Below, piece by piece: positions 18,367 to 26,307 of a stretch of 64,000 bases of DNA. A program made the position numbers and the translations under genes. Every line of letters starts with the position of its first letter. Position 1 is the first letter of the stretch. The notes beneath the pieces are model-generated. The model was given only the letters and a program-made list of their open reading frames with translations, ran no database searches and had not been told where the DNA came from. This DNA comes from Ammoniphilus sp. CFH 90114 (GTDB taxonomy: Bacteria > Bacillota > Bacilli > Aneurinibacillales > RAOX-1), in assembly GCF_004123195.1 (NCBI RefSeq), contig NZ_SDLI01000003.1, positions 186,001 through 250,000 on the forward strand, read 5' to 3'.

Positions 18367-18891
18367 CTATTCTTGGTTATCCGCTTCATCAACATTGGAC
18401 ATCGCTAAATCTACATCTATGGCGTTTAAATCTGTCTGATGCTTAAGAATAAATATAGCTGCGGTTTGATCATCAATATCGTGATATAAAACTTCTGCGA
18501 AAGAAATGCTAGTTTTTTCTGAGAAGTCTAGTTCAAACAGTTCAGTAAGCTCATCAACAAGTTCAGATGAGTAGATTACTCCTTTCCTACCGCTTTTCCG
18601 CAGGAAAAACTTTGTATTATTGACTGAAAGGTTACTGCCAATAGCAATACCATTCTCAACAATCGCAATTTGCACATCGTCCTGGGTGCCTATCACTTCG
18701 AGTACATCTTGGGCAATTGTAAGACGCTTGCCATGCATCTCCGTGTTTACAATCGTCAGCTTGCACGGCTGGCCTGAAAGCTTTGGCAAGGGCTTACTTT
18801 TGGGTGCCCGAAAGGTAAATGAGCTATTATCATTTCTTTGGGAATTACTATCATTTCTTGCGTCCTCTGTTTGTCTAACATCCTTCATCAT
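18367..18891 (-). CDS. Hypothetical protein upstream of the helicase module
   Basis: 174 aa. There is a disordered, polar N-terminus (about 1-40, rich in Asn, Ser, Arg), then a mixed alpha/beta domain (LTIVNTEMHGKRLTIAQDVLEV, KFFLRKSGRKGVIYSSEL), then an acidic C-terminus. AAAGGATGA precedes ATG 18891. It is probably co-transcribed with the OB-like and helicase genes. No family recognised; a DNA-binding or replication accessory role is possible from position only. Confidence 0.6.
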   Translation of the reverse strand: MMKDVRQTEDARNDSNSQRNDNSSFTFRAPKSKPLPKLSGQPCKLTIVNTEMHGKRLTIAQDVLEVIGTQDDVQIAIVENGIAIGSNLSVNNTKFFLRKSGRKGVIYSSELVDELTELFELDFSEKTSISFAEVLYHDIDDQTAAIFILKHQTDLNAIDVDLAMSNVDEADNQE

Positions 18892-19023
18892 GTGGACATC
18901 ATCCTTTCAACTAAGTTTTTTAACTTGCTGTCTATCAGCAACTGTACCTAGAATAAAGGAAAATTAGTTATCCATCAGATTTGACCAAACTGTTAGAAGC
19001 TCAGAAACGAGGAGAAATAGACG

Positions 19024-19057
19024 AAAAAAAATAAGACCCTCAAAAAAAGGTCTTATT
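19024..19057 (-). terminator. Terminator after the IS630-like gene
   Basis: AATAAGACC and GGTCTTATT pair perfectly across a 10-base loop and are followed by eight T on the minus strand. Confidence 0.85.
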
Positions 19058-19089
19058 CCATCAATGTTTTTCATCAATCTTATGAAATT

Positions 19090-20166
19090 TCATTTTCCCA
19101 AAAGTCTTGTGGTTTTACTGTACGACTCCAATGATCTAATCCATATCTCATATAACCTATCTTTGATTTGTCTAGATATATCCGTTGGTTTAAGACTGTT
19201 ACTTTTAAGCGATTTCTTAAGCATCCGTTGAATCAACTTCATTACTTGAAAGTGGCGAATTCTATATTCATTGGATACTTCTGGGGTATATAGAAAGGTT
19301 ACACTCGGGTCATAAATCCCCTCGGCGTAACGCTTCTCCCAGTCTAAATCTTGAAATATGATATATAGTTTAGAGTTGGAATTTGTTACATGATGTTTTT
19401 GGATAATTCGGTCCAGGAACTCGTGATATATAGAATACTTTAGAGGATGAAGGCTACTTGATGTAACTACTTTACATTCAATGAGGCTCTCTTCAACAGG
19501 GTCTATATCACTAATGCTTACAGCACAGAAAATCTCATAATTGTAGTTAGTCTTGACAATTCCAGTTCCCTCTAAAAACTTCCCTATGTAAAATCGATTG
19601 ACATACCAGTAATTAACCTTCTGCCTTTTTTCTCTTTTTGAATCAGGATGAGCAGTATTACTCCCATTACTTTCAATAAGACGAAAACTCTCCTCAAATT
19701 GTCGCCTTATTTTCCGCTGCTCACCTATCGATTTTTTTTCAGATTTTGAATCCTGTATCCATGAAAGCAATCGATGTGCTGCTGTTTGGCTTATTTCAAT
19801 TTGACATTTTCGGGAAACAAGGTCCTGTACCTTTTTTATGGACCATCGAGATGCGAGATGCCCAAACTCTGCCTGACCATCTGCCAAGAGTTTTGTTATT
19901 TTCCTCTCTTGCTCCTTTGTCAATACTCTAGGTCTACCACTTCGCTTCTTGTCTTGTAACCCCTTGTAACCTTCTTTCAAAAAAATATTGATCCATCTTC
20001 TTATCGATTCTGTGGAAACACACAATAAAGCAGCTATTTCTTCATTTGAATAACCTTCATTTTTGTGTAATATGGCTTTTAACCTTTGAGTGTAGGTCTC
20101 ATTATGGTTATTTAGTAACTCATTCCGAATAGCTTCCATTGTGTGATTATCAAAATTACAATTCAT
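19090..20166 (-). CDS. IS630-type transposase-derived protein, catalytic residues not evident
   Basis: 358 aa. The N-terminal half is a tandem helix-turn-helix as in IS630 transposases (SNEEIAALLCVSTESIRRWI; SGRPRVLTKEQERKI; a second domain about 85-125). The C-terminal part keeps the outline of the DDE domain: KLYIIFQDLDW sits where vlDN is expected, SVTFLYTPEVSNEYRIRHF where the yLPpySPeLNpIE block is expected. The acidic residues are not conserved and there is a charged insert (about 150-175). No terminal inverted repeats were seen. It has its own start site (GGGTGGG before ATG 20166) and terminator, so it may be a domesticated DNA-binding protein rather than a mobile element. Confidence 0.65.
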   Translation of the reverse strand: MNCNFDNHTMEAIRNELLNNHNETYTQRLKAILHKNEGYSNEEIAALLCVSTESIRRWINIFLKEGYKGLQDKKRSGRPRVLTKEQERKITKLLADGQAEFGHLASRWSIKKVQDLVSRKCQIEISQTAAHRLLSWIQDSKSEKKSIGEQRKIRRQFEESFRLIESNGSNTAHPDSKREKRQKVNYWYVNRFYIGKFLEGTGIVKTNYNYEIFCAVSISDIDPVEESLIECKVVTSSSLHPLKYSIYHEFLDRIIQKHHVTNSNSKLYIIFQDLDWEKRYAEGIYDPSVTFLYTPEVSNEYRIRHFQVMKLIQRMLKKSLKSNSLKPTDISRQIKDRLYEIWIRSLESYSKTTRLLGK

Positions 20167-20265
20167 GTTGACCCACCCTGTACAGTTAGTTTCCTACACC
20201 TATCTTATCATAGAAGGTACTCACATAACTCCTAATGAACACTTTAGGCAGGCTTAGGAAAGCGC

Positions 20266-20304
20266 TAAAAAAAGAGGCCTATTCCCCTTTTATGGGAATA
20301 GGCT
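20266..20304 (-). terminator. Terminator after the ribbon-helix-helix gene
   Basis: GCCTATTCCC and GGGAATAGGC form a perfect 10-pair stem with a 7-base loop, followed by CTCTTTTTTT on the minus strand. Confidence 0.85.
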
Positions 20305-20307
20305 AGA

Positions 20308-20742
20308 TTATTGCTTTACTATTATCTTATGAGGATAGTATCTTGCTATATACTCAAACACTGCATTATTAATAAGTGAAGTCATACTAACAATTTCACC
20401 ACTTTTGCGGAGATTTTGTATAGTAATATATAAATTATTTTCTAGGTAGTTTGTATATCGCTTGTGAGTGTTTTCAAAACGGACCGGTTTTTGTGGCGGT
20501 TTTCTATGTCTTTCCCTGTTAATTTCAAAACTGTTTAATGGGGTATTCAATTCTTCTCCTTGGTGATACTCTTGATTTTCTCTTATATAATCTGAATTTT
20601 CCTTTCTTAAAATTTTTCTTCTTGTAGCCTCCTTTTGATCATTAATCTCATGGACAACCTCATTGTTTTTTAGTTCTCCTTCCTTGCGTTTTAGTTCATA
20701 TTTTTTAATAACCTCTGTAAACTTTCCTTGTTTTATTTCCAT
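20308..20742 (-). CDS. Small DNA-binding protein with C-terminal ribbon-helix-helix-like domain
   Basis: 144 aa from ATG 20742, which follows GGAG by 9 bases; the frame extends to 20769 without a site. The N-terminal two thirds is very charged and probably disordered. The last 45 residues (NLYITIQNLRKSGEIVSM then TSLINNAVFEYIARYY) fit a strand-helix-helix of the CopG/Arc type. Such proteins act as plasmid or element repressors and partition factors; which role applies here is not shown. It is monocistronic, with a strong terminator. Confidence 0.6.
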   Translation of the reverse strand: MEIKQGKFTEVIKKYELKRKEGELKNNEVVHEINDQKEATRRKILRKENSDYIRENQEYHQGEELNTPLNSFEINRERHRKPPQKPVRFENTHKRYTNYLENNLYITIQNLRKSGEIVSMTSLINNAVFEYIARYYPHKIIVKQ

Positions 20743-20863
20743 ATCCGCCCACTCCGTTTCTGTATACATTTACATAGATATCTATATATTTGTTTACGGA
20801 AACATAGTGAAAATTGAATTTTCAGTTCCCCCTAACAAATTCCACCTTAATTTTTGCTAGTAA

Positions 20864-20902
20864 TGAAAAAAGCCTTTGACTCTACATATTCATCAACGGC
20901 TT
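20864..20902 (-). terminator. Terminator after the small membrane-peptide gene
   Basis: On the minus strand AAGCCGTTGA and TCAAAGGCTT pair with one mismatch and are followed by TTTT. It lies about 105 bases beyond the stop at 21008. Confidence 0.6.
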
Positions 20903-21007
20903 CATGTTTCAATGATATTTATGGCTGATTTAATTAAGCAAAATGTACAATTGCAATTACACGAACAAGGGTAAACTTTCACTATATCGCTCCTCATTAT
21001 TGAACTT

Positions 21008-21085
21008 CTAATCTTTTTTTGTTAGTTCTTTTACTAATTCACTAGCAATAGCCACTATTACTGTTACGATTACTTTTCCCCACAC
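21008..21085 (-). CDS. Candidate 25-aa hydrophobic peptide (toxin-like)
   Basis: GTG 21085 lies 10 bases behind AAAGGAG. The peptide has a short start, an all-hydrophobic core (VIVTVIVAIA) and a charged end (SELVKELTKKD), the shape of type I toxin or holin-like peptides. A terminator lies about 105 bases downstream, giving a compact RNA of about 220-250 bases. No antisense RNA promoter was identified. Small size makes chance possible, but start site, composition and terminator agree. The remaining bases 20743-21007 and 21086-21250 show no other gene. Confidence 0.4.
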   Translation of the reverse strand: MWGKVIVTVIVAIASELVKELTKKD

Positions 21086-21250
21086 CTAGCTTCGTCTCCT
21101 TTCAAGCTAACTACGGTATAGTCCAAATCTTGACATGGTTTATTAGCCTATCAATTAGGATATTTAGTTAATAAAACTAGGTTTACCATTACCGTGCCAT
21201 GAGATGTGTTTAATTTTTAACAAACGTTTAACCCTACTTATTTTTGTTAG

Positions 21251-21559
21251 CTAATCTACAAAATCACTCCATACTCTCTCTCCATTTATCAAGCTGACCA
21301 GGTACTGAAAACCCTGTTTATCCTCTTTTTGAATTAACCCCATTAAATATTCCGTATCTTCATTAATCTGCACATCCATAAACCATACTATTAAAGGGTC
21401 ACCTCTAAGCTTGTCGATGTCATTTATGGGAATTAGATCGGGATCGATCTCGTTCTTATACAGTATTACACTTTCCCAATCAAAATTATCTGTATTCAGT
21501 TCTAGGTTCCATTGTTGCTTTGCAATCCTATCAATTAATTGATTAGCTAAATTACGCAC
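21251..21559 (-). CDS. Hypothetical protein
   Basis: 102 aa starting at GTG 21559 behind GGGGGA. It overlaps the end of the preceding gene by 8 bases. Acidic, soluble, Trp-containing (WNLELNTDNFDWESV; DPLIVWFMDVQ). No family recognised. It is the last gene of a probable four-gene run (radC-like, 79 aa, 124 aa, this one). Confidence 0.6.
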   Translation of the reverse strand: MRNLANQLIDRIAKQQWNLELNTDNFDWESVILYKNEIDPDLIPINDIDKLRGDPLIVWFMDVQINEDTEYLMGLIQKEDKQGFQYLVSLINGERVWSDFVD

Positions 21560-21926
21560 TTATTCTTCCCCCTTCTGTTTGGTTCCGTCTCCGCTCCATT
21601 TGCTCCCACAAGTCCAGCACGTAGGGTACAACCACTTCATCGACAAGGGTCCTTGCCATACTCTTAAGGGGTGAGTCCAGCCAAACCTCTGCTGTGTACT
21701 GATGTCCCCCTTTCAGATGGAAAGCGGCTTGCAACCTACCTTCTACGACTTCCTTTCCTACAACATGGCAGCACTCTGGAACAACCTGCTGAATCAGTTC
21801 TCTGAGCAGTTTCGCCTGCTGGTCCGTGTCTAGATCTAGGAGCATAGTAAAATCAGCTTTTTTAGATTGGACAAAGTACTTTAAGCGACCTAATTTACCT
21901 TGAAGCATAGCTATCAATAAGTGCAT
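21552..21926 (-). CDS. Hypothetical protein
   Basis: 124 aa from ATG 21926 (AAAGGG upstream); GTG 21935 is possible. Mixed alpha/beta with two adjacent Cys (PECCHVVGKEV). No family recognised. It is coupled by overlap to the 102-aa gene and follows the 79-aa gene closely, so these look like one SCC-type accessory operon with radC. Confidence 0.6.
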   Translation of the reverse strand: MHLLIAMLQGKLGRLKYFVQSKKADFTMLLDLDTDQQAKLLRELIQQVVPECCHVVGKEVVEGRLQAAFHLKGGHQYTAEVWLDSPLKSMARTLVDEVVVPYVLDLWEQMERRRNQTEGGRISA

Positions 21927-21955
21927 ACTATCCACCCTTTCTTTGAATTAATCTA

Positions 21956-22195
21956 TCACTTCTTATAGAGTAAGTACTGAAAATAGTCATCAATCATCTG
22001 TCGGTCCTGTTGATTTACGACTCGCTTAATGGCTTGCCTAACGGAGTATTCATCTATATCAATTTCCTCAGCCACTACCTCTTCTAATAACTGCTCAATT
22101 AACTCTTCCTCGGTCAAAAGATCATCGGTTGAAGAACAACGGCTATCTCGGTAAAAGACCTCTCCATCAATTGTAATCTTGTTATAGTAGGTCAT
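21956..22195 (-). CDS. Small acidic hypothetical protein
   Basis: 79 aa. AAAGGAG lies 12 bases before ATG 22195. A strong acidic helix (TEEELIEQLLEEVVAEEIDIDE) is followed by a basic region (RQAIKRVVNQQDRQM). The negative surface would fit a DNA mimic or partner protein, but that is speculation. It lies between the radC-like gene and two hypotheticals. Confidence 0.6.
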   Translation of the reverse strand: MTYYNKITIDGEVFYRDSRCSSTDDLLTEEELIEQLLEEVVAEEIDIDEYSVRQAIKRVVNQQDRQMIDDYFQYLLYKK

Positions 22196-22258
22196 TTCTA
22201 TTACTTCTCTCCTTTAGTCATTTTTAATAGTTTTAAGAAATATCACTCTTCCTCTTTT

Positions 22259-22750
22259 CTATAACTGTCCATTCTCTTTTAGTGAAAAGAACTTATCTTC
22301 ACCTATGATTAAATGGTCAAGCAAGTCTATACCGAGAATCTCACCAGCTTGCTTAAGTCGCCTAGTAACTTCTATATCCTCTCTACTTGGAGTTGTATCT
22401 CCACTAGGATGGTTATGAGCGACAATTATAGAAGCCGAATTAGACAAAATGGCACTTTTGAATACTTCTCTAGGATGAACAATTGAACAATTTAGGCTTC
22501 CAACATGGCATACATGTATAGCATTTGGTCGGTTTTTGGAGCACAAGTTGACTACTAAAAAGTGCTCCCGATCTGCATCTTCAAGGAATCCTTTCAACAG
22601 GTCATAGGCATCCTCAGGTGATCTAACTGCTCGTTTGGAGTAAAGAATGCTAGACTCCTTTACCATCTTGATGCTGACAACATTTACTCGTTTAGCTGGT
22701 TGCTTACTAGTTACTATTTCATCTTGTGGTTTTCTCGTTATCTTTTTCAT
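22259..22750 (-). CDS. radC: RadC-like JAB/MPN-domain protein
   Basis: 163 aa. The RadC metalloprotease-like domain is complete: the signature AHNHPSGDTTPSREDI carries the His-x-His and Asp zinc ligands, and a Glu (ILYSKRAVRSPED region) lies upstream. The N-terminal helix-hairpin-helix of chromosomal RadC is missing, as usual for the short RadC paralogues on mobile elements. AAAGGAG precedes ATG 22750. Its biochemical role is unsettled. A supporting role in element DNA metabolism is inference. Confidence 0.85.
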   Translation of the reverse strand: MKKITRKPQDEIVTSKQPAKRVNVVSIKMVKESSILYSKRAVRSPEDAYDLLKGFLEDADREHFLVVNLCSKNRPNAIHVCHVGSLNCSIVHPREVFKSAILSNSASIIVAHNHPSGDTTPSREDIEVTRRLKQAGEILGIDLLDHLIIGEDKFFSLKENGQL

Positions 22751-22774
22751 TTTTATTAGCTCCTTTGTTGGGTA

Positions 22775-22815
22775 ATATAAAAACCTCTATTCCATTAGAA
22801 TTGGAATAGAGGTTT
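22775..22815 (-). terminator. Terminator overlapping the stop of the 129-aa gene
   Basis: AAACCTCTATTCC and GGAATAGAGGTTT make a perfect 13-pair stem with a 9-base loop; minus strand continues TTTTTATATT. It separates the 129-aa gene from the radC run. Confidence 0.8.
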
Positions 22816-23203
22816 ATGAATTCATTGCTTGTTCAGAAAGCCAATCTTCAATTTCTTCATTTAGACTACCTGCAATGGAATAGAAGAGCATCATTCTGTC
22901 GTTATCATAAAGAAATCCTATCCTGTATATGACTAAGTCATCTAATTCAATTAAATCAACATATTCTGGAGTTGATTCAATAATACTGTGCTGCAATCCC
23001 ATTGGAATAAAGTTGTTATCCCCAGGCTCAATACATACCATATATCCGTGTTCTCTCAAACTGAACTTTTCATCCAGTTTACCATTAGAAAATGCATCAT
23101 ATAGACTTCTCCATTCCTCTTCCAAGTAACTCATGTATGTTGGGTGTATAATGTTAGCTTCCCGTAGTTCCTGGACATCTGCTTTAGTCATAATAATTCT
23201 CAT
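22814..23203 (-). CDS. Hypothetical protein
   Basis: 129 aa, AAAGGATGA before ATG 23203. Acidic and soluble, with an N-terminal DVQELREANIIHPTYM segment and a strand-rich core (VIYRIGFLYDNDRMMLFYS). No family recognised. It is transcribed away from the HTH gene at 23378, and the AT-rich 174-base gap must hold both promoters. Confidence 0.6.
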   Translation of the reverse strand: MRIIMTKADVQELREANIIHPTYMSYLEEEWRSLYDAFSNGKLDEKFSLREHGYMVCIEPGDNNFIPMGLQHSIIESTPEYVDLIELDDLVIYRIGFLYDNDRMMLFYSIAGSLNEEIEDWLSEQAMNS

Positions 23204-23377
23204 AAAACAATCATCCTTTCATACTGATATAGTTGTAATATCAGGTCTATAATATATCTTTATATTCAAAATAGTTACACTTTTAACTAATATTGAATTA
23301 CATTTATTATAATGCGGATTGTAGAATTGTGTGTATTTTTGGTAAATTAGTAGTATTAAGAAAAGGAGATGGTTACT

Positions 23378-24091
23378 ATGTTTGGGGTAAAAAACGAAAT
23401 CCTAGATCAGTTAATGAGTATAGAAGAAGCCTCTCAACTCTGGAATTTGGAAAAGTCATTTATTCGTCAGTTGTGTATGGATGGTCGAGTAATAGCAAGA
23501 CGTATTGATAACACATGGGTACTGCTCCGCAATCAAGATACTCCTCAACTTGATATCCTCACACCAATTGATCCTCAACTTCTCCAAGAAGTTAAAAAGT
23601 TAATTAACTCTTACCCAGACAAGGTGTTTTCATGCTTTATCACCGTTCCAGAAGATATTTTAGATAGTCCCGTAAGTACGCTCCCAAAACTGTCCAATCA
23701 CTTTAGTAGTACCAACACCAGTCGAACTATTAATTCGATTACACAAAGCATCAAGAAACACCGAAGAAATATTTCCACTTATAATGATCCCGTTACCATT
23801 CGTGAGTTAATGAGCAAAAAAGTTGAAGTAGTTCAGAGGTATCGAAGTATGGGAGAAAAGGCCTTTGAGTATCTCTTAATAATGTTATTAAAGGTTGGAC
23901 AATTTGAACCTCATATAAAGGATAATAAACATGTCTACTCTGTTTCATCACTTAGTAAGATAGTGCGTGGTGGAAAGATTGTAATGATTAAGAGGCTGCT
24001 TGAGGATGGTAAGATTGAAGGGGCATATAAAACAAAAGAAGGAGAATGGAGAATTCCAAAGTCAATTATGAAAGGATTAACTAATTCTTAA
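23378..24091 (+). CDS. Protein with two MerR/excisionase-like helix-turn-helix domains
   Basis: 237 aa from ATG 23378 (AAAGGAG nine bases upstream; ATG 23369 abuts the site). The N-terminal segment SIEEASQLWNLEKSFIRQL with RRIDNTWVLLR and the C-terminal segment VSSLSKIVRGGKIVMIKRLL with TKEGEWRIPKS both have the helix-turn-helix-wing form of excisionase-type domains. The linker (about 75-165) is unassigned. It is the first plus-strand gene of the element, upstream of the ParA-SIR2 pair; it could regulate that pair or element excision. Which one is not shown. Confidence 0.65.
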   Translation: MFGVKNEILDQLMSIEEASQLWNLEKSFIRQLCMDGRVIARRIDNTWVLLRNQDTPQLDILTPIDPQLLQEVKKLINSYPDKVFSCFITVPEDILDSPVSTLPKLSNHFSSTNTSRTINSITQSIKKHRRNISTYNDPVTIRELMSKKVEVVQRYRSMGEKAFEYLLIMLLKVGQFEPHIKDNKHVYSVSSLSKIVRGGKIVMIKRLLEDGKIEGAYKTKEGEWRIPKSIMKGLTNS

Positions 24092-24309
24092 AAAACACTA
24101 ATAACTCCGCTTGCTAAAATCATCATCTAAAGAGCATTAAATTAAATAGTTTATAATAATAGAGTTAAGACGCAAACATAGGAGTAACTCTTAAAAGAGA
24201 AACGGAAAAACATCTATTCCGTCGTATAAATAATGGTAGAATATAACTGTATTTTTAATTATCCCAATACCAGTAACTTAAACTTTAGATAGATATTGGA
24301 GGTGTTTGC

Positions 24310-25350
24310 TTGAAAGTTATAACTTTCTTTAACAATAAGGGTGGTGTCGGCAAAACAACACTGGCTGTCAACGTTGCTTCATTTATTTCAACTCAGTATG
24401 GAAAAAAGGTGCTATTCTTAGATGCTGACCCTCAAGCTAATTCAACCCAAATGATGATTCCCGAAGATAAATGGCAGGAGTTTTATGGGGAAGATGCTAA
24501 GCGGGCGACACTTATGGATTATTTGGCTCCAATTGAAGAAGGTGATTCGAGTCTATCCTTTATTGATGGGATATACCCTCATGAAGATAATCGCTTTAAT
24601 GTAGACCTTATCCCTGGTCATCCGAGCCTTTCGATTATTGAAGATATATTAAGTGATAGTTGGAACAAATGTGTCGGAGGCGATTTGGGAGGATTTAGGA
24701 AAACTAATTGGCTACGATTATTAAAACAACATTATGAAACTTCCTCGGAATACGATTATATGTTTGTAGACGTGGGCCCTTCATTGGGTGCCCTGAATCG
24801 AAGTATATTGGTAAATACTGACTTTATAATAACTCCAATGGGTTCAGATATCTTCAGCCTGATCGGTGTATCCAACATATCAACTTGGATTAGAAATTGG
24901 ATGCATTCTTACTCAAATGCTATTACTCTCTTATTCGATAAACATGACCATCAATCTGTTCAAAAGTATCCACTCAATTTTGACATAGAAAGTACATCTA
25001 GATTGATAGGGTTCTCTATTCAACAGTATGTAACGCGTACCTTTGTAAAAGGAAGGCGTCCTATTGCTTCTTATGATCAGATTATAAGAAATGTCCCAAG
25101 TGCCATTGAGCATTATCTAGGTTATCTTATTCGGGACGGCTTAGATATTGAAAATTTGAATTTAGGAGATGTACCATATCTTTATAGCTTAGTCCCATTA
25201 GCACAGTCAAATAAAGCACCAATGTACAATCTTACTCGTACTGATGGGGTAGTCGGTGGACAAACAAGTTCAGTAAAACAATATAAAGAAATGCTTGGAA
25301 GTATTTGTGACAAGATCTTAACTAATATAGGTGATAAAGATGCAGATTAA
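24310..25350 (+). CDS. ParA/MinD-family ATPase paired with SIR2
   Basis: 346 aa, starting at TTG 24310 behind GGAGG. The deviant Walker A is NNKGGVGKTTLA, the A' motif LFLDADPQANST, and Walker B YMFVDVGPSLG, all of ParA type. It is longer than chromosomal Soj (253 aa) because of inserts near residues 55-120 and 195-290. No ParB-like partner or centromere-like repeats follow; instead the stop overlaps the start of a SIR2 gene. That pairing argues against simple plasmid partition and for an ATPase that controls the SIR2 enzyme. This is inference from gene order. Confidence 0.85.
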   Translation: MKVITFFNNKGGVGKTTLAVNVASFISTQYGKKVLFLDADPQANSTQMMIPEDKWQEFYGEDAKRATLMDYLAPIEEGDSSLSFIDGIYPHEDNRFNVDLIPGHPSLSIIEDILSDSWNKCVGGDLGGFRKTNWLRLLKQHYETSSEYDYMFVDVGPSLGALNRSILVNTDFIITPMGSDIFSLIGVSNISTWIRNWMHSYSNAITLLFDKHDHQSVQKYPLNFDIESTSRLIGFSIQQYVTRTFVKGRRPIASYDQIIRNVPSAIEHYLGYLIRDGLDIENLNLGDVPYLYSLVPLAQSNKAPMYNLTRTDGVVGGQTSSVKQYKEMLGSICDKILTNIGDKDAD

Positions 25351-26197
25351 TTGGCCTGACAACTTGGTTGAAGAAATTGCTTATAGACGTTGCGTACTTT
25401 TCCTAGGAGCTGGCGTTTCTGCATCCGCTAAAAACAATGAAGAGCAATCCCCTAAAAAGTGGGGAGAGTTTATTAATGATGCAATTGATTTAATTAGCAC
25501 ACCAACTGAAGAAAAGTTAGCTTTTATTAGAAGGATGGTCGATCAAGGAAATTATCTACTAGCTTTACAGGCTATTGTCGACTCATGTGACCCTGGGCGT
25601 TATGCTAATTATTTAAGGCAAAACTTCAGCAGACCAAACTTCAAAGCTTCAAAATTACATGAATATATCAAATCAATAGATTCAAAGATAGTGGTCACAA
25701 CCAACTTTGACAAGATTTATGAGAATTTATGTAATGAACATGGTTATACAGCAGCAAACTATAGTGAGACAAAAAAGATACTTACAAATTTAAAAACAAC
25801 TGAAAATTTAATTATTAAGGCACACGGTACTATTGATGACGTAGATAGCTTAGTCTTCACCCAAAAACAATACAACGAGGCAAAGAAGAAATATCCAGGG
25901 TTTTATAATATTTTAAATTCCCTTTTTCTAACAAACACAGTTTTGTTTTTGGGCTATAGTTTAAATGATCCAGATATTAACCTCATTCTCGAACTGGTTG
26001 CAAACTCAAGTTCTTCAAGTAGCCCTCACTATGTAGTAATTAAACAGGGTATCGACATAGAAATAAAAAAATACTGGCAAGAATGTTACAATATTTATCC
26101 TCTCGAATATGGCCCAGAATATGAAAACTTTGAAGAAAACATATTATCCTTACATGATAAAGTATGGGAATATAGGGAAAAGAAACGAATACCTTAG
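25340..26197 (+). CDS. SIR2-domain protein (probable NAD-hydrolysing effector)
   Basis: 285 aa from ATG 25340 (AGGTGA 6 bases upstream; GTG 25331 possible). It overlaps the ParA-like gene by 11 bases. SIR2 motifs are intact: VLFLGAGVSAS, VVTTNFDKIYE, KAHGTIDD and VLFLGYSLNDPDIN. The domain nearly fills the protein; no TPR, STAND or Argonaute part is attached. Stand-alone SIR2 proteins of this type in bacterial defence (Thoeris, DSR, SIR2-HerA) deplete NAD+ during infection. A suicide effector gated by the ParA-like ATPase is the best reading, but it is untested. Confidence 0.82.
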   Translation: MQINWPDNLVEEIAYRRCVLFLGAGVSASAKNNEEQSPKKWGEFINDAIDLISTPTEEKLAFIRRMVDQGNYLLALQAIVDSCDPGRYANYLRQNFSRPNFKASKLHEYIKSIDSKIVVTTNFDKIYENLCNEHGYTAANYSETKKILTNLKTTENLIIKAHGTIDDVDSLVFTQKQYNEAKKKYPGFYNILNSLFLTNTVLFLGYSLNDPDINLILELVANSSSSSSPHYVVIKQGIDIEIKKYWQECYNIYPLEYGPEYENFEENILSLHDKVWEYREKKRIP

Positions 26198-26211
26198 TTG
26201 AAAATATTAAT

Positions 26212-26240
26212 AAAAAATAGGCTACCCTGGGTAGCCTTTA
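26212..26240. terminator. Bidirectional terminator between the SIR2 and methyltransferase genes
   Basis: AGGCTACC, a 3-base loop and GGTAGCCT. The minus strand has ATTTTTTATT after the stem; the plus strand has a weak TTTAG. It serves two convergent genes. Confidence 0.75.
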
Positions 26241-26307
26241 GATTACTCATTTATAGGGGGAACAGTTATTCCCTTGATTTGAGCTTCTTATCTTAGAGGA
26301 TCATTTT

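Noticed and set aside
24310-25350. ParA-like ATPase as an ordinary plasmid partition gene
   Set aside because: No ParB or RHH partner follows directly and no iterated centromere sites were seen; the coupled partner is SIR2. The RHH protein at 20308 is 4 kb away on the other strand.
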